Of a DNA stretch of 64,000 bases, positions 26,696 through 38,222 are shown one piece after another. The notes beneath the pieces are model-generated. The model was not told the DNA's origin. It worked only from the letters and a program-made list of their open reading frames with translations, and ran no database searches. The DNA is taken from NCBI GenBank assembly GCA_013399015.1, contig VWZX01010597.1, positions 1 through 64,000 on the forward strand, written 5' to 3'. How positions within the stretch are numbered: the first letter of the stretch is position 1; every line of letters begins with the position of its first letter. Source of the DNA: Galbula dea. Its lineage: Eukaryota; Chordata; Aves; Piciformes; Galbulidae. A program made the position numbers and the translations under genes.

Positions 26696-26712
26696 CAACA
26701 AACAAACAAACC
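26696..26712. repeat. Short (AAAC)n tract
   Basis: About four copies of aaac in A-rich DNA. Confidence 0.65.
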
Positions 26713-29700
26713 AAAAAGACACAAAAGCCCTTCCAGAATACAAAACACAAAACAGAACTAGACCACCACTTAGGAAAGCATTGCAATACTCTCATCTGTC
26801 TTAGAAAAAACATGCCATGAGCAAAACACACACTGCTACCTTGTTGAAACCGAACTTCACCTGTGTTCTTAAAACAGTTTTCCTAAAGAAACCAAGCTTG
26901 TGCAAGTATTCCTTGCTGTCCCTAATAAATTCTGCATCTGTTGGGCAACTTCTACCAAAGTTGAAAAACTTATCTTTTGTTCATTCTTGTATCATTCGAA
27001 ATCTAGAACTATCAAGAAGGATGAACAACTTCTGCATGTGTGTTCTATAGGGGGGAGAAAGGGTTCAGTTAGCCATTTATTTTTTAATCTAGCCTATGCT
27101 TTTAACAAGATCATACTAGGAAAGCTTTTGCACTGTACCTCTGTGGTTTGCAGAGGTTTTCCAGGGTACACAGATTAAATAGCACTGTGAAGCAGGTAGC
27201 ACAGAACACTGAAAACAAAATGTGTGTATCACTAATACTTTTTGTACGAATTCTTGCATACAGTGCATAAAAACTACAGTGACCTCCAATTTTAGACATC
27301 TGCAATCTGGCAAAAATTAATTTGAGGCTTTGTAAACCCATTCATTTGAGAACTGCTATCCAAAACAAGGTCAAAAGGATCAACAAAGTGGGATGTGAGA
27401 AGTTGGCAGCACTGCACTTAGAGTAAAGGTTATCCAAGTAACCTTCATTGTATTTGGCCAGTTTCCCAAAACATATGAAGAGAGGGTTTGTTTGTTTTGT
27501 CTTGATGTGCAAATCTTCCATTTCCACCCTAGTATTTCTTCAGAAAACATATAAAAGGGAGATCCTCAGCAATGCCCAATACCAGCCTAGATTACTGAAA
27601 AGTAGGACAGCTTTGCTACAAACTTTGAGGAAAACAGAACAATAATGAGGGCTCTTAAAAATTTTTATTCTGAAAACAACATTTTGCTCTTGGTTTTCTT
27701 TCAATAGTATATGATTTCCAATCATAATTCTCAAGTCAAAGTTCTCCATTAGAAATGTGAAGTAAATACGTAGTTCAATGGGTATTTCAAGCACTCCTAT
27801 GGAGAAAATCACCTTTACTGTTTAATTGTCCTTCTTCCTAAAATCAATCACACAAAGCTGCCATTAAATCAAAGAAAAGGGAATGTATTAAAAAGCACAT
27901 AACGTCAACAACGCATGTATATGCATTTATATTTATAGTTACATATTGTTTAATTTAATCCCTTCATAAAAAACAAAGCCTTCCAAAGAAAAACTGGCCT
28001 GAGCCAAAGTCTGTCTTTTCTCCATGTATCAGCAAAATCAACAGAAGAAAAATCCTAAGTCTGGATTCTAACCAATGCTTCTGGCTTTAGAGCTGTCCAC
28101 GTTCAAGACTGATTGTCTTGCCTGCTTCTTAAAAGCAAGTGAATTTCTGAAGATTAATTTTCTGCTACAGCTGTTCTATACTTACCTAAGTCTACAGAGC
28201 ATAGATAACCTTCCCCTTGCAACACACGTGTTGTCTCAAAAGTGAAGCTTCAGTTCCTCTGCTTACACAGAACTCTTATCTCGTTTACCCTCCCCTGACT
28301 GCTCATTACATTTTCAAAGCAGTGTCATCCCTCATACAGAAGGGAAATCTGCCGCAGAGATCATTTAGGATCATCAGCAAACCTATAGCAGAGGTGGGAT
28401 GACAATTTAGGAAGAGAACAAGAATTGTATCTTACCAATGGTGTAATAAACTACACCTGTTTTCTTCACAGCCAAAAAGGCTGTGATTACCAGCAACACT
28501 AATTACATGAATGCTATAAGCAAACAGAGAAAGACTACCAGGAACAACAAGCACTTGAAAAAAAAAAAAATTACTCAAACAGGCTAAATCAGTATAAATC
28601 ACTTAGTAATTTCCCTAAGTTCAAAACACAAAGGAAAAGAAGGATTCAGTTGCTGTTATAAGTAGTTTATACTAATATGGGAAGTATTTCCAACTGGCAT
28701 AATCTAAAAAAATCAAGTAACCAAAATCTTTTAAATCTTCTCATTTCCAAATAATCCAGAATTTCAAAAATAGGAACCTTTTAAATAGCATCCCATTATT
28801 TGGGAGCACAATGCAAATTAAAAGTTTGTGTTTGTATTAGCACCTCCAGCACCATCCATTCCACCTACTGAATCACAGAACTATGGAGAGACTTGATACA
28901 GAAAACCATACACACTACATACTCTGAATATACAGTTTTCATTTAAATTAAATAAAACACACATAACCTGTTTAAGTCAACTGTATTCACCCTTATGTCA
29001 GTAAAAGACTTGACATATTAAAATGCACACGCTACACACGGTGTATTTTTAGGAACAGGAAATGTAATTCCAAAAGACTTTAGGTATTCCATGTATCATA
29101 AGCACATTCCAAAGAACATCAACAGTCTGTCCACTTCGAGGTGAGGGGGGGGAGAGGGGAAGAGAGAAAGCAAGCCTCCTGAGCCCAATTACCTCAAAAT
29201 TTGTCCACTTTCATTCAATTTTACGATTAAATTAACTTAGAGAAAGATGGAACAGTTGGTTGAGATTCAGTCAACCATAATGCTACAACATTACCCGATA
29301 CTTACCTTAGTTTTCACCAAATGCAGAGCAGATCCAGTGGAATCAGTCAAACTGGTGTTATACAGTAACAACTTAAGAATAAGATTCATAACCTGACTAT
29401 TTAATTCTGACTTAGGAAAAAGTCCTTTATAAGTCTCCACAGTACTTCTCATTTGTTTCTTCCAGTTGTCTAGGAATACTTACTAGTCTGTCAGTCCTTT
29501 ATTCCTATCATCTGAAATAAGATCTAAAGAAGCTGGATACCTAGATGTCTATCAAGAAGCGCTTTTTGAGTGCAAATACCTAGCCCAGACAGAAGGACAG
29601 CTTCAGTTCTACAGGGACTGAGAAGGAAAGGCACAATCAGAACTTGTCTCTCCTGCCACACACAGCTTTCTGCAATACCCTTTTCCCTCACGAGACTTTT

Positions 29701-31039
29701 CAGAGCTATAGTTTTTAAACTGTGATGGAAAAAGAAAAAAAAAAAAAGGCTTCCACCTTTTCCATTAGGCATAATTGAGACCTGAAACGACTGCACATTT
29801 GTTTACTCTGAAGGTCTCTAACTTCATCTCTTATGAAAAGGAATATTTGCCTCTTTGGGTACTTCTCATTCATAATTTCTGGCTAATTTCATCATCTAAA
29901 CTGAACAGAGTGTCAGCAGTTTCAATAGATTAAATTCTTGCTAGCTTTGTGGAAATTAGCGACTAAGAAAGAACAGGAAAAGGAACAAAGTGAGTGTTTC
30001 CAGTGAAGGAAGGTAATTACACCTCAATCTTTATCCAGCACTTTAGCATGTGAATGGTTTTGCACTAGCCACCCTGTCTGTTGTTAATTCTTCAGCCAAG
30101 TAAGTAGGTGATGCAAGAGGGATCTGAAAATGTTTCATAGAGAGGTAAATTAAGATAAGAGGATACAGTTCAATAGAAAATCAGTCCTCATTAGTTCAGC
30201 TGTTTATGAAACAACCTGTTTTACATTTAAATTCCATGCTCATTGTGCTGTTGAGCACTGTGGTTAGCAGAACAAATAGCGTTTTGACATTAGAAAAGAC
30301 TGAAAACTGAACCATTGAAAAAGGAGAAATTTAGTCAGAATTAGGACAACTCTTTACTGCTATAAAACCCAGAAATCTGTAAAGAGGTATCAGACAGCAG
30401 CCTGAAAAGCCACCAGTTGAGGGGTGTCATTATGAAAGTGGAGATTTGAGCTTCCTTGCTGCCCTGAATGAATGCCAAATCAGACCGTCAGTAAGAAGAG
30501 ATTCAAGAACTCTTTCACTTCTGTTTACAGTTCAGGGTTTAAAGCAGATTGCCTCACACCTTCTCAGAAGATGACATTTTCCTTTAAAAAAGTGAGTTTA
30601 ATAGCATGAAATTACATAGCCCAACAATCAACACAATGCCCTAAACATCTTCTTTTTACATCTCTAGCCATCTCAGTCATTTGCAAGCAACAGCATTTCC
30701 AACATATAAAAGAGAGTGTTACACCTGCATGTTATGGGCATGATCTTTCGCTTCATCCTATCCATCTTATTTTTCTGTCCAGTGCTCCTGTCCCCTATTC
30801 CAGTGCTCCATGTCATTAGCAGCTTGGAGCTTTCTTATTTTTCATGCCAACTTTCTTAACAAGAAAGCCTTAAAATATTTTCAGATCTGATCTGTGAGGT
30901 ACACCAGCATTATTCTCCCTCCCATCCTGCATTTTCTTTAGCTTTACTTATTGATTCATAACAGCCATTTCTCTTGCCCACCTTTCATTAATTATTCTAA
31001 ACTTTACTTTGTCTTGACTAGTATTTCCCCATGTAACAG

Positions 31040-31720
31040 TACATCAGATGTTTTACTGAAATACAGATAAATGAGGACTCCTTCCCCTTTCTGAAAACCC
31101 AGCTATAATGTTAGATAACAGGTTAGTGTAGTCCAGCCTCTCAGGTAAACTCATGATGCATTTCATCTCATTTGCTGTTCAGCTCCATGCCTGTAAGCAT
31201 TCCCTCCCTCAAAGTATGTTATAAACTAATTCACTGAGATCAAATTAACAAGTCCGTAGTCAGGCAGCTATCTCTGCCCCATTTTTAAAAAGAGACACCA
31301 CGGGTTCCCTTTTCCACCCATAAAAAATAACCTCCTACTTGATAAAATCAGAAAAAATTCTAACCAGAGGATTTACAATTTCATGTTCTGGTGCTGGTTA
31401 CTTCAATATTCTGAGGTAGGGATTATCAGGTTTGTTCAGTTTCAACACATTAAGTTCTTTGCTGTTTGCTTCTACCTCAGAAATGGTAATTTCCATTTCT
31501 ATATATACACCCCTTCCCAAGAGCTATCTATCCTGCCTTCCCTACACACCCTACATTATCACCTTCAGTGAAAACAACAGCAGAGCACTCATTTAGCTTT
31601 CTGGCCAGATGCAGATTACCTTTAATCACCACCCAATCATTTTCGCATGGTGTTTTCATTTTTCCTTTCTCATCCTCTCATTACATTTAGAGTTACAGAG
31701 CTGTTTACTATGTCTTTTGA
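31040..31720 (-). mobile_element. Possible ancient LINE relic (CR1/L3-like), minus strand
   Basis: The wording of this stretch resembles old minus-strand amniote LINE sequence, for example tttactgaaatacagataaa, then aactcatgatgcatttcatc and cagaggatttacaatttcat. No open frame survives and I cannot align it to a consensus here. This is recognition by texture only; the limits are approximate and the class may be wrong. Confidence 0.33.
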
Positions 31721-32435
31721 CTTTCTTTGAAAAGTGATCTACTCTCCTGCACTGGGGACAAACTTGAGCACTGAGTGTGTGTTGAAGGATATTCTATAAA
31801 TAGGAACAATCTCATTCACCAGTGGGAATCACTGAATTAATCCCAAAAAAGAGAAGAAAGATTAAAAACTTGTGAAACTGGCACACCCTTCAACTCAAAA
31901 ACTGGGCTATGGAGGTCTAGCAAAAATATGCGTAAAGAAGTAAGAAAGGAGGTTCGTGCAGTAGCTGTGGAGCTTTTAAACTCACCGTATATTTTCATAC
32001 ATAAAAGTGTATCATCACATCACTGGCTTTTAACAGATTTAGTTATACTTTCATAGCAATGAATATATCAGGAAAATCCTAAGTAAACTTGAGTGATTCA
32101 GAAAGCAGTTGTGTTGCTGCAAGGTACAGCTAACCAGGTTAATTTTCAACTGTGACGTATGCAAATGCTACCATAGGCAGGTAGTTAACTTATACCAACT
32201 GCTGAGAAACAACCAGTGTATATGTTTGTATCCTATACTAAAATGCAATAGGTATGAGGCATTTCAGTCTTCAGTTGAAAAAGCAGTAAGCTACCGCACA
32301 GATAATTCCTTTATGGAGTCAAGGTACGTGTGTGGACAACCAACCCAGGCAGATGGCATATGGGATCTTTTTACCTAGTACCGCAATCCTCTAAATCTAC
32401 AAGGCTACTTTCCCTCCCCCCCGGCCACTGTGGTA
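31721..32435. other. Unique non-coding sequence
   Basis: Nothing firmly recognised; it may include more of the old repeat suspected just upstream. A short poly-C run lies near 32415-32422. Confidence 0.45.
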
Positions 32436-32765
32436 GCCCTCTGCTGGACACATGCGGGGACAGGCACCTTGCACTAGTGAGCCTAAAACTAGGCACAGAA
32501 TTGCACAAGTGGACCCACAAACAGTGAAGAGAGGGGAATAATCATCTACCTAACCCTGCTGGCTACACTCTTGTTAATACAACCCAGCACGTAATTGGCC
32601 TTCTTTGCTCCAAGGGCAAACTGCTAACTGATGTTCAATTTGTTGTCAAGCAGGGGCTCCAGGTCTTTTTCTGCAAAGCTACTTCCTTCCCAGTCTGCTC
32701 CCAGCCTGTATTTACTACATGAGTTAATTCCATCCCAGGCACAGGACTTCATACTTGCTTTTCAT
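32436..32765 (-). mobile_element. Old CR1 LINE fragment, minus strand
   Basis: Reverse-complement CR1 ORF2 blocks are recognisable despite divergence: ctaaaactaggcacagaatt, then ttggccttctttgctccaag, tgttcaatttgttgtcaagc, caggtctttttctgcaaagc and cccaggcacaggacttcat. The same block order appears in the better-preserved copies at 46.3-46.6 kb and 63.6-63.85 kb. No 3' terminus is present, so it is an internal fragment. Confidence 0.78.
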
Positions 32766-34798
32766 TCTTCCTTTCTTGATTTTGTTCTTGTTGTGTGTTC
32801 TTTCGTATTTCCCACTCTGCATCCAGATTGTGAACCACAGGTAAATATGGTAGAAATCCAGAATTTCCAAGAGAGATTGAGGTGTAATGCTCTCCTCCTC
32901 CCCCAGCTTTGCAATCAAGGAATTATTAGTCACAATATGATTATTCTATACAAAAAACACATACAGCATAACACAACCTCTTTCAAATTCTTCAGCCCTG
33001 TATGTATACATTGCCCTGCATAGTACTTTTACCAATCTTCATTTTTCCATTTCAGAAACTCTGAGGTTTTATTGCAAGATCTTGAAACACTTTTCCAGCA
33101 GAAAGAAAAAAGAGAACACTCTGTCCATCTACTATCAATCTTCTTGGTATTGTGTCTTAGCTACCCTTATTTCTTTATTTTCCCTTTATCTCTTAGAAGA
33201 CAACTAACAATTTGACCTGTTGTCAGGAAGTGGAAATAAATTTGGTCCCTTATCTCAGAAGACAATTCTACACTGCTACTACTGCTGAAATTTACTCCTG
33301 CTTTTTGTTTTAAAATCAAATAACTACATTACCTTGATTTTATAGCTAATAGGGGCAGGAGGTGTCCTATTTCTGAACATAGGCTATTTACAGAACAGTT
33401 TCATGTCAGCGCTAAAACACAAGAGGAATGAGTCATCTGTATCCTGTACACTAAAAACTAAAATGATTGCTTCAGTACTTACAAACCCCTTGACCAGCTC
33501 TCCTATTCTAGCAACACAGCAAGAGTAGCACGACTATGCATTGCATGGAAAAGAAGCAAACATGCATTTTCACCCTACCAGGCATGCCATATGTAGAGCA
33601 TTAACTTAAACTGGGGCGAAGAAGATTTACATAATAGCTTTATACACTAATCGTATAGTCTTCGGACCTCTACAGTTGGCAAGTAAAAAAAAAGAAATAA
33701 ATGGTGTCCTATTTATCAGGATAATTACTCCAGGGATCCCACAACACAAGAGAAAACCTATACAAAAATCAGTATAACTTTTTTCTCCATTCCAAAAATA
33801 TCTTTCACAGTCTAAAAAATACCATTAAGGAAAACTCTTACGTCTTTCACGCCGTCATCCAAATACCCTGTAGAAGACACCCCGTGAACATGTGGACTAA
33901 TTTGAAGCAGTTCAAAAAAGGTAACTGGGAAGAACAGATGTACTGTCTACAGGCTTAAGTTTGCTTCAGATTACTTGTTTGGGGAGGAGGAGTACTGTCC
34001 ATGGGGAATACAGCAGTGCTAATATAACCCAAATGTACTGAACCAAGTCAAAACCAGCACAAAATCCCCAGGAAAAACTCATCAGAATTATTCTGAGAAC
34101 AATGCTGTAATCACCAAGACTTCAAGATTTTATTTATCTTTAAACTGATTTGCGGGTTATGCAAAATGAGGAAACTGCAGCATTGGCTGAAGAAAAAAGC
34201 CTGCAGTATGCTAATTGCGCCCAGCTTTGCCAAGCCACCTCTGTCCTGATCTGCAGTAACTGCTCATTTGAGTTACAGATCTCCCTCGAAAAGGGGTCTT
34301 CAGTTATGCCAGACAGCACAGAAGATTAGCATTGAGAAAAGAGGTCCAACAGAATAAGAACTCCTAACTCTTTCATTTGGAGCCTCTCTTGGAGTTGAAT
34401 ATTGCTGTATTGATCCCTTCCCAAAGACAGTTATAGCATTAAAGGCAAAAGCTAAAATTTACCAGGATCCTATCACCATTTACTAAGCACAATCAACTTC
34501 CGTGACACTTGACAAACCACTGAAACAGGTGACCTCTGTTCAAGCAAACTTAAAATATGCAATAAAATGAGAGAATATGAATTAGGTATTCAGTACAGTA
34601 GAGGCAATGAAGTTGATATATTTTAGTTTAATACATATAACATTATTTGTCTGTTCACATGTTGACACAGTGACAGGGTTGCAGAAGATGTGTGTTTTAA
34701 GGAGGAATTCAGTCAAGAAGAATAGGTCACTGTTTGCAGATATGTATGAAGTAAGAACAGCTTCCTGATGCATTAGGAGATAAATTGTAAGAGTCAGC
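32766..34798. other. Unique non-coding sequence
   Basis: No gene or repeat recognised. Open frames are short and without domains. Confidence 0.55.
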
Positions 34799-34869
34799 AG
34801 TGCTAGGCTAACAGTTGGACTTGATGATCTTAAACGTCTCTTCCAACCTAAACAATTCTATGATTGTAT
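34799..34869 (+). mobile_element. CR1 LINE, 3' tip, plus strand
   Basis: Block gctaggctaacagttggact, then tgatgatcttaaacgtctct and tccaacctaaacaattctat, ending in an octamer-like gattgtat. The gctaggctaac lead marks a subfamily unlike the other tips in this window. Confidence 0.82.
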
Positions 34870-35344
34870 AATTATATGAAAATGTAAACCATATGTCCCA
34901 CAAAATAGCTCTGAAATAAAAGAAAAATAAATTGTAGCCTGCTTAAAAAATAAACAACCCCACATGATACTGTAAGGTATAACTCATTATTTTTAGTTTT
35001 TAAGTAACGAGCAGTAGTACTGAGAGTTCTGTAAATAATTGACATTTTGTCAAGTACCTGAGCTTCAGAAAAAAGTTCACTTGAGATCAAAAAACAAAAA
35101 AAAAATCTTGAAAAGGTCACACTGAATGGAAGGTACATTTGATGCTTCTGCATACTTTTAGGTATCCAAAGATTAAAAAAAAGGAGTCCTTCTGTCTAGT
35201 AGGCCAGTGCATTCATTCACCCAAGATCCTGGAGATACTCTGCACTCCCTCCTTTAGTTGAAGCAATTTGACCATTCAGCTGCTGCTGTACGCTCCTATT
35301 TAATATACCAGAGGATTCCATGTTGATGCTATTTTACTTTGCAT
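34870..35344. other. Unique sequence upstream of the RTE-like element
   Basis: Nothing recognised. No RTE coding homology is visible upstream of 35355, which supports the view that the element's 5' end lies there. Confidence 0.55.
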
Positions 35345-35354
35345 ATGTCATCCA
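35345..35354 (+). repeat. Left target-site duplication of the RTE-like element
   Basis: The sequence atgtcatcca directly precedes the first element-like bases. An identical 10-mer lies at 38220-38229, immediately after (and overlapping by up to 3 bases) the ATG-repeat end of the element. The unambiguous duplicated part is tcatcca (7 bp). Confidence 0.8.
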
Positions 35355-36014
35355 TCATGCCCATGAGCTGGCTCATCTCAACATCGACATTGCCGCTCTC
35401 AGTGAAGTTCACCTTCATGAGGAAGGCAGCCTCAGAGAACATGGTGCCGGTTACACACTTTTTTGGTCCGGTAAGCCCAGAACGGGAAAACACCTCTCAG
35501 GAGTTGGCTTCATGATCAAAAACTCTATTGCTCCTAAACTCGAAAATCTGCCAACAGGTCACTCTGACCGCATCATCTCTCTACGCCTTCCACTAAACAA
35601 CAAGCAACACATTGTCCTCTTTAGTATATATGCACCAACTCTCCAAGCTGACCCCGCTGAAAAAGATAAATTTTACACTGACCTGCACCGCCTTACCCAA
35701 AAGGTGCCTGCAGATGATAAGATCATTATCCTTGGTGATTTCAACGCCAGAGTAGGTTAGAACTTTGAAGCATGGAAAGGAATATTAGGCAAGCATGGTG
35801 TTGGAAACTGCAACAATAATGGTCAACTTCTGCTAGAATGCTGTGCGGAGCAACAGCTCACCATCACTAATACCATCTTTCAGCAGAAAAATTGTCTGAG
35901 AAAATCTGGATGCACCCCAGGTCTAAGCATTGGCATCTCATTGATTATGTCTTGGTGTGACGGAGGGATGTTTGCGATGTCCACCATACCCGCGTGATGC
36001 CCAGCGCAGAATGC
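35355..36014 (+). pseudogene. RTE-like endonuclease domain, truncated and disabled
   Basis: Encodes part of an exonuclease-endonuclease-phosphatase (APE-like) domain, which in LINEs nicks target DNA to prime reverse transcription. Visible motifs are IDIAALSEV, with the catalytic-type Glu at 35404-35406, and LGDFNARVG, with the GDFN core at 35734-35745; HWHLIDYVLV lies near 35930. The N-terminus with its conserved Asn motif is missing through 5' truncation. Lesions are an in-frame TAG at 35758-35760, a frameshift between about 35890 and 35907, and a TGA at 35958-35960 that looks like CGA decay (CpG). The gap starts where the catalytic His/Asp-containing end is expected. Non-functional. Confidence 0.88.
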
Positions 36015-36765
36015 NNNNNNNNNNNNNNNNNNNNNNNNNNNNNNNNNNNNNNNNNNNNNNNNNNNNNNNNNNNNNNNNNNNNNNNNNNNNNNNNNNNNNN
36101 NNNNNNNNNNNNNNNNNNNNNNNNNNNNNNNNNNNNNNNNNNNNNNNNNNNNNNNNNNNNNNNNNNNNNNNNNNNNNNNNNNNNNNNNNNNNNNNNNNNN
36201 NNNNNNNNNNNNNNNNNNNNNNNNNNNNNNNNNNNNNNNNNNNNNNNNNNNNNNNNNNNNNNNNNNNNNNNNNNNNNNNNNNNNNNNNNNNNNNNNNNNN
36301 NNNNNNNNNNNNNNNNNNNNNNNNNNNNNNNNNNNNNNNNNNNNNNNNNNNNNNNNNNNNNNNNNNNNNNNNNNNNNNNNNNNNNNNNNNNNNNNNNNNN
36401 NNNNNNNNNNNNNNNNNNNNNNNNNNNNNNNNNNNNNNNNNNNNNNNNNNNNNNNNNNNNNNNNNNNNNNNNNNNNNNNNNNNNNNNNNNNNNNNNNNNN
36501 NNNNNNNNNNNNNNNNNNNNNNNNNNNNNNNNNNNNNNNNNNNNNNNNNNNNNNNNNNNNNNNNNNNNNNNNNNNNNNNNNNNNNNNNNNNNNNNNNNNN
36601 NNNNNNNNNNNNNNNNNNNNNNNNNNNNNNNNNNNNNNNNNNNNNNNNNNNNNNNNNNNNNNNNNNNNNNNNNNNNNNNNNNNNNNNNNNNNNNNNNNNN
36701 NNNNNNNNNNNNNNNNNNNNNNNNNNNNNNNNNNNNNNNNNNNNNNNNNNNNNNNNNNNNNNNNN
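36015..36765. other. Assembly gap (751 N)
   Basis: Uncalled bases inside the RTE-like element. They hide the end of the endonuclease, the linker and the start of the reverse transcriptase. Open frames drawn across the gap are meaningless. The true length is unknown. Confidence 0.99.
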
Positions 36766-38178
36766 GTTTCAGAGCCAACAGGAGCACCACAGACATGGTA
36801 TTTGTTCTCAGACAACTGCAAGAGAAGTGTAGGGAACAGAACAAAGGTCTTTATGTAACCTTTGTCGACCTCACCAAGGCTTTCGGTGAGCAGAAAAGGT
36901 CTGTGGCAGATTGTGGAGCGTTTAGGTTGTCCCCCCAAGCTCCTTAAAATGATCATCTCACTCCATGAGGATCAGCACGGCCAAGTCAGATATGGCAATG
37001 CACTTTCTGAGCCCTTTCTAATAACTAATGGTGTGAAACAAGGCTGCGTGATACCACCAATCCTATTCACAATCTTTTTCAGCATGATGCTCCAAAGGGC
37101 CACAGCAGACCTTGATGATCAGGACGGTATCTACATCCGATACCGTACTGATGGAAGCCTATTCACTCTAAGGAGGCTGAAGGCCCACACTAAGACCTTA
37201 AATCATCTTATCCGGGAGCTGCTCTATGCTGATGACGCCGCCCTTGTTGCACACACAGAAGCAGCTCTGCAACGTTTAACATCCTGCTTTGCAGACGCTG
37301 CCGAGCTCTTTGGGCTGGAAGTCAGCTTAAAGAAGACAGAAGTTCTCTATCAACCGGCACCTCAGGAAGTCTTCCATCATCCCCATATCACCATTGGTGA
37401 ATCAGTGCTCAAATCAGTTCAGCAGTTTAATTACCTAGGTAGCCTCATCTCCTCGGATGGCAAGATTGACGGAGAGATAGACAACAGGCTAGCAAAGGCA
37501 TATAGTGCTTTTGGAAAGCTTCATAAAAGAGTTTGGCAAAATAAACACCTGAAGAAAAGTATAAAGATCAGAGTTTACAGAGCCATAGTGCTGTCTACTC
37601 TCTTATACGGATCAGAATCATGGGTCATCTACCGCCACCACCTGCGTCTCCTAGAACGCTTCCATCAACGCTGTCTCCGCACAATCCTAAACATCCACTG
37701 GTCAGATTATGTGACCAATACATCTGTTCTAGAACAAGCAGCAGTCACAAGTATTGAGGCCAGGTTACTGAGAACACAGCTGCGATGGGCAGGGCACGTC
37801 TCACAGATGAAGGACCACGGCCTCCCTAAGATCTTGCTTTATGGTGAACTTGCCACCGGCTGCCGCAAGAGAGGAGCCCCAAAGAGAAGATACAAGCACT
37901 CCCTGAAACAACATCTCAGCCTTGGCTATATTGATCATCGTAACTGGTCTACTCTGGCCTCCAAGCGGAAGGCCTGGAGACACACCATCTATAATGCTGC
38001 AGATGCTTTTGAGAAAGCACGCAGGATCACCCTTGAGGAGAAAAGACAACGCAGAAAGAATCGTGCCTTGCAGAACACACCATCTGAGGAGTCTTTCTGC
38101 TGTGCCTTTTGCAACCGCACATGCCTATCGCGTATTGGCCTTTTTAGCCACCAACGCGCTTGCAACAAATGTGGGTAG
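36766..38178 (+). pseudogene. RTE-like reverse transcriptase with C-terminal zinc-finger-like motif
   Basis: Reverse transcriptase that would copy element RNA at a nicked target. After the gap, one frame carries FRANRSTTDM and the motif A region FVDLTKAF (near 36865-36888). A small deletion there shifts the frame, and the rest runs uninterrupted to the TAG at 38176-38178, about 430 codons. Numbering from the ATG at 36862: NGVKQGC at residues 56-62 (motif B), YADD at 122-125 (catalytic motif C), a SLKKTEV block then FNYLGSLIS, LRWAGHVSQM at 307-316, and a terminal C414-x2-C417-x12-H430-x3-C434 zinc-finger-like motif. The ATG itself is not the native start. The catalytic Asp pair is retained but the upstream break makes the copy inactive. 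Confidence 0.92.
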
Positions 38179-38192
38179 AGCTCTTCCCAAAT

Positions 38193-38206
38193 CTTCGTTC
38201 GCGAAG
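38193..38206 (+). other. 3' UTR hairpin with TTCG loop
   Basis: Perfect 5-bp inverted repeat cttcg/cgaag enclosing the tetraloop ttcg, 14 bases after the RT stop codon and 7 before the ATG-repeat end. It lies in the region where LINE RNAs are recognised by their own reverse transcriptase, so a recognition role is a reasonable inference, not shown. Confidence 0.6.
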
Positions 38207-38213
38207 CCTAGCC

Positions 38214-38222
38214 ATGATGATG
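38214..38222 (+). repeat. (ATG)3 terminus of the RTE-like element
   Basis: Three tandem atg units end the element and run into the right target duplication. Short simple-repeat ends instead of poly-A are typical of RTE-type LINEs. Confidence 0.75.

Larger units (their letters stand above)
21237..31039. other. Repeat-poor non-coding region, 9.8 kb
   Basis: I recognise no gene and no dispersed repeat in this long stretch. Open frames reach 125 codons (24052-24429, +) and 110 codons (24760-25092, -). Their translations show no known domain or convincing conservation pattern. There is one uncalled base at 22691. Simple tracts include CAAA-like repeats near 21506-21534 and 26696-26712, and a poly-T at 25972-25989. 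Confidence 0.5.
35355..38222 (+). mobile_element. RTE-like non-LTR retrotransposon, 5'-truncated
   Basis: A single-ORF type LINE with an apurinic-type endonuclease followed by reverse transcriptase, not a CR1. The 5' end is cut inside the endonuclease. The 3' end follows the stop by only 35 bp and finishes in atgatgatg, a simple-repeat end as is usual for the RTE group. A perfect 10-bp direct repeat flanks it, showing a retrotransposed copy truncated on insertion. 751 uncalled bases (36015-36765) interrupt it. The clade assignment rests on domain order, RT motif style and the short repeat-ended 3' UTR. AviRTE, known from some bird lineages and filarial nematodes, is the first comparison to make, but a related clade is possible. 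Confidence 0.85.

Noticed and set aside
28868..28895. CR1-like tgaatcacagaactatggag
   Set aside because: Not followed by the expected ggaagggacc/atcatctagtcc blocks, so not supported.
35880..36956. Open frames of about 290-358 codons on both strands across the N block
   Set aside because: They exist only because the 751 uncalled bases contain no stop; most of each translation is X.
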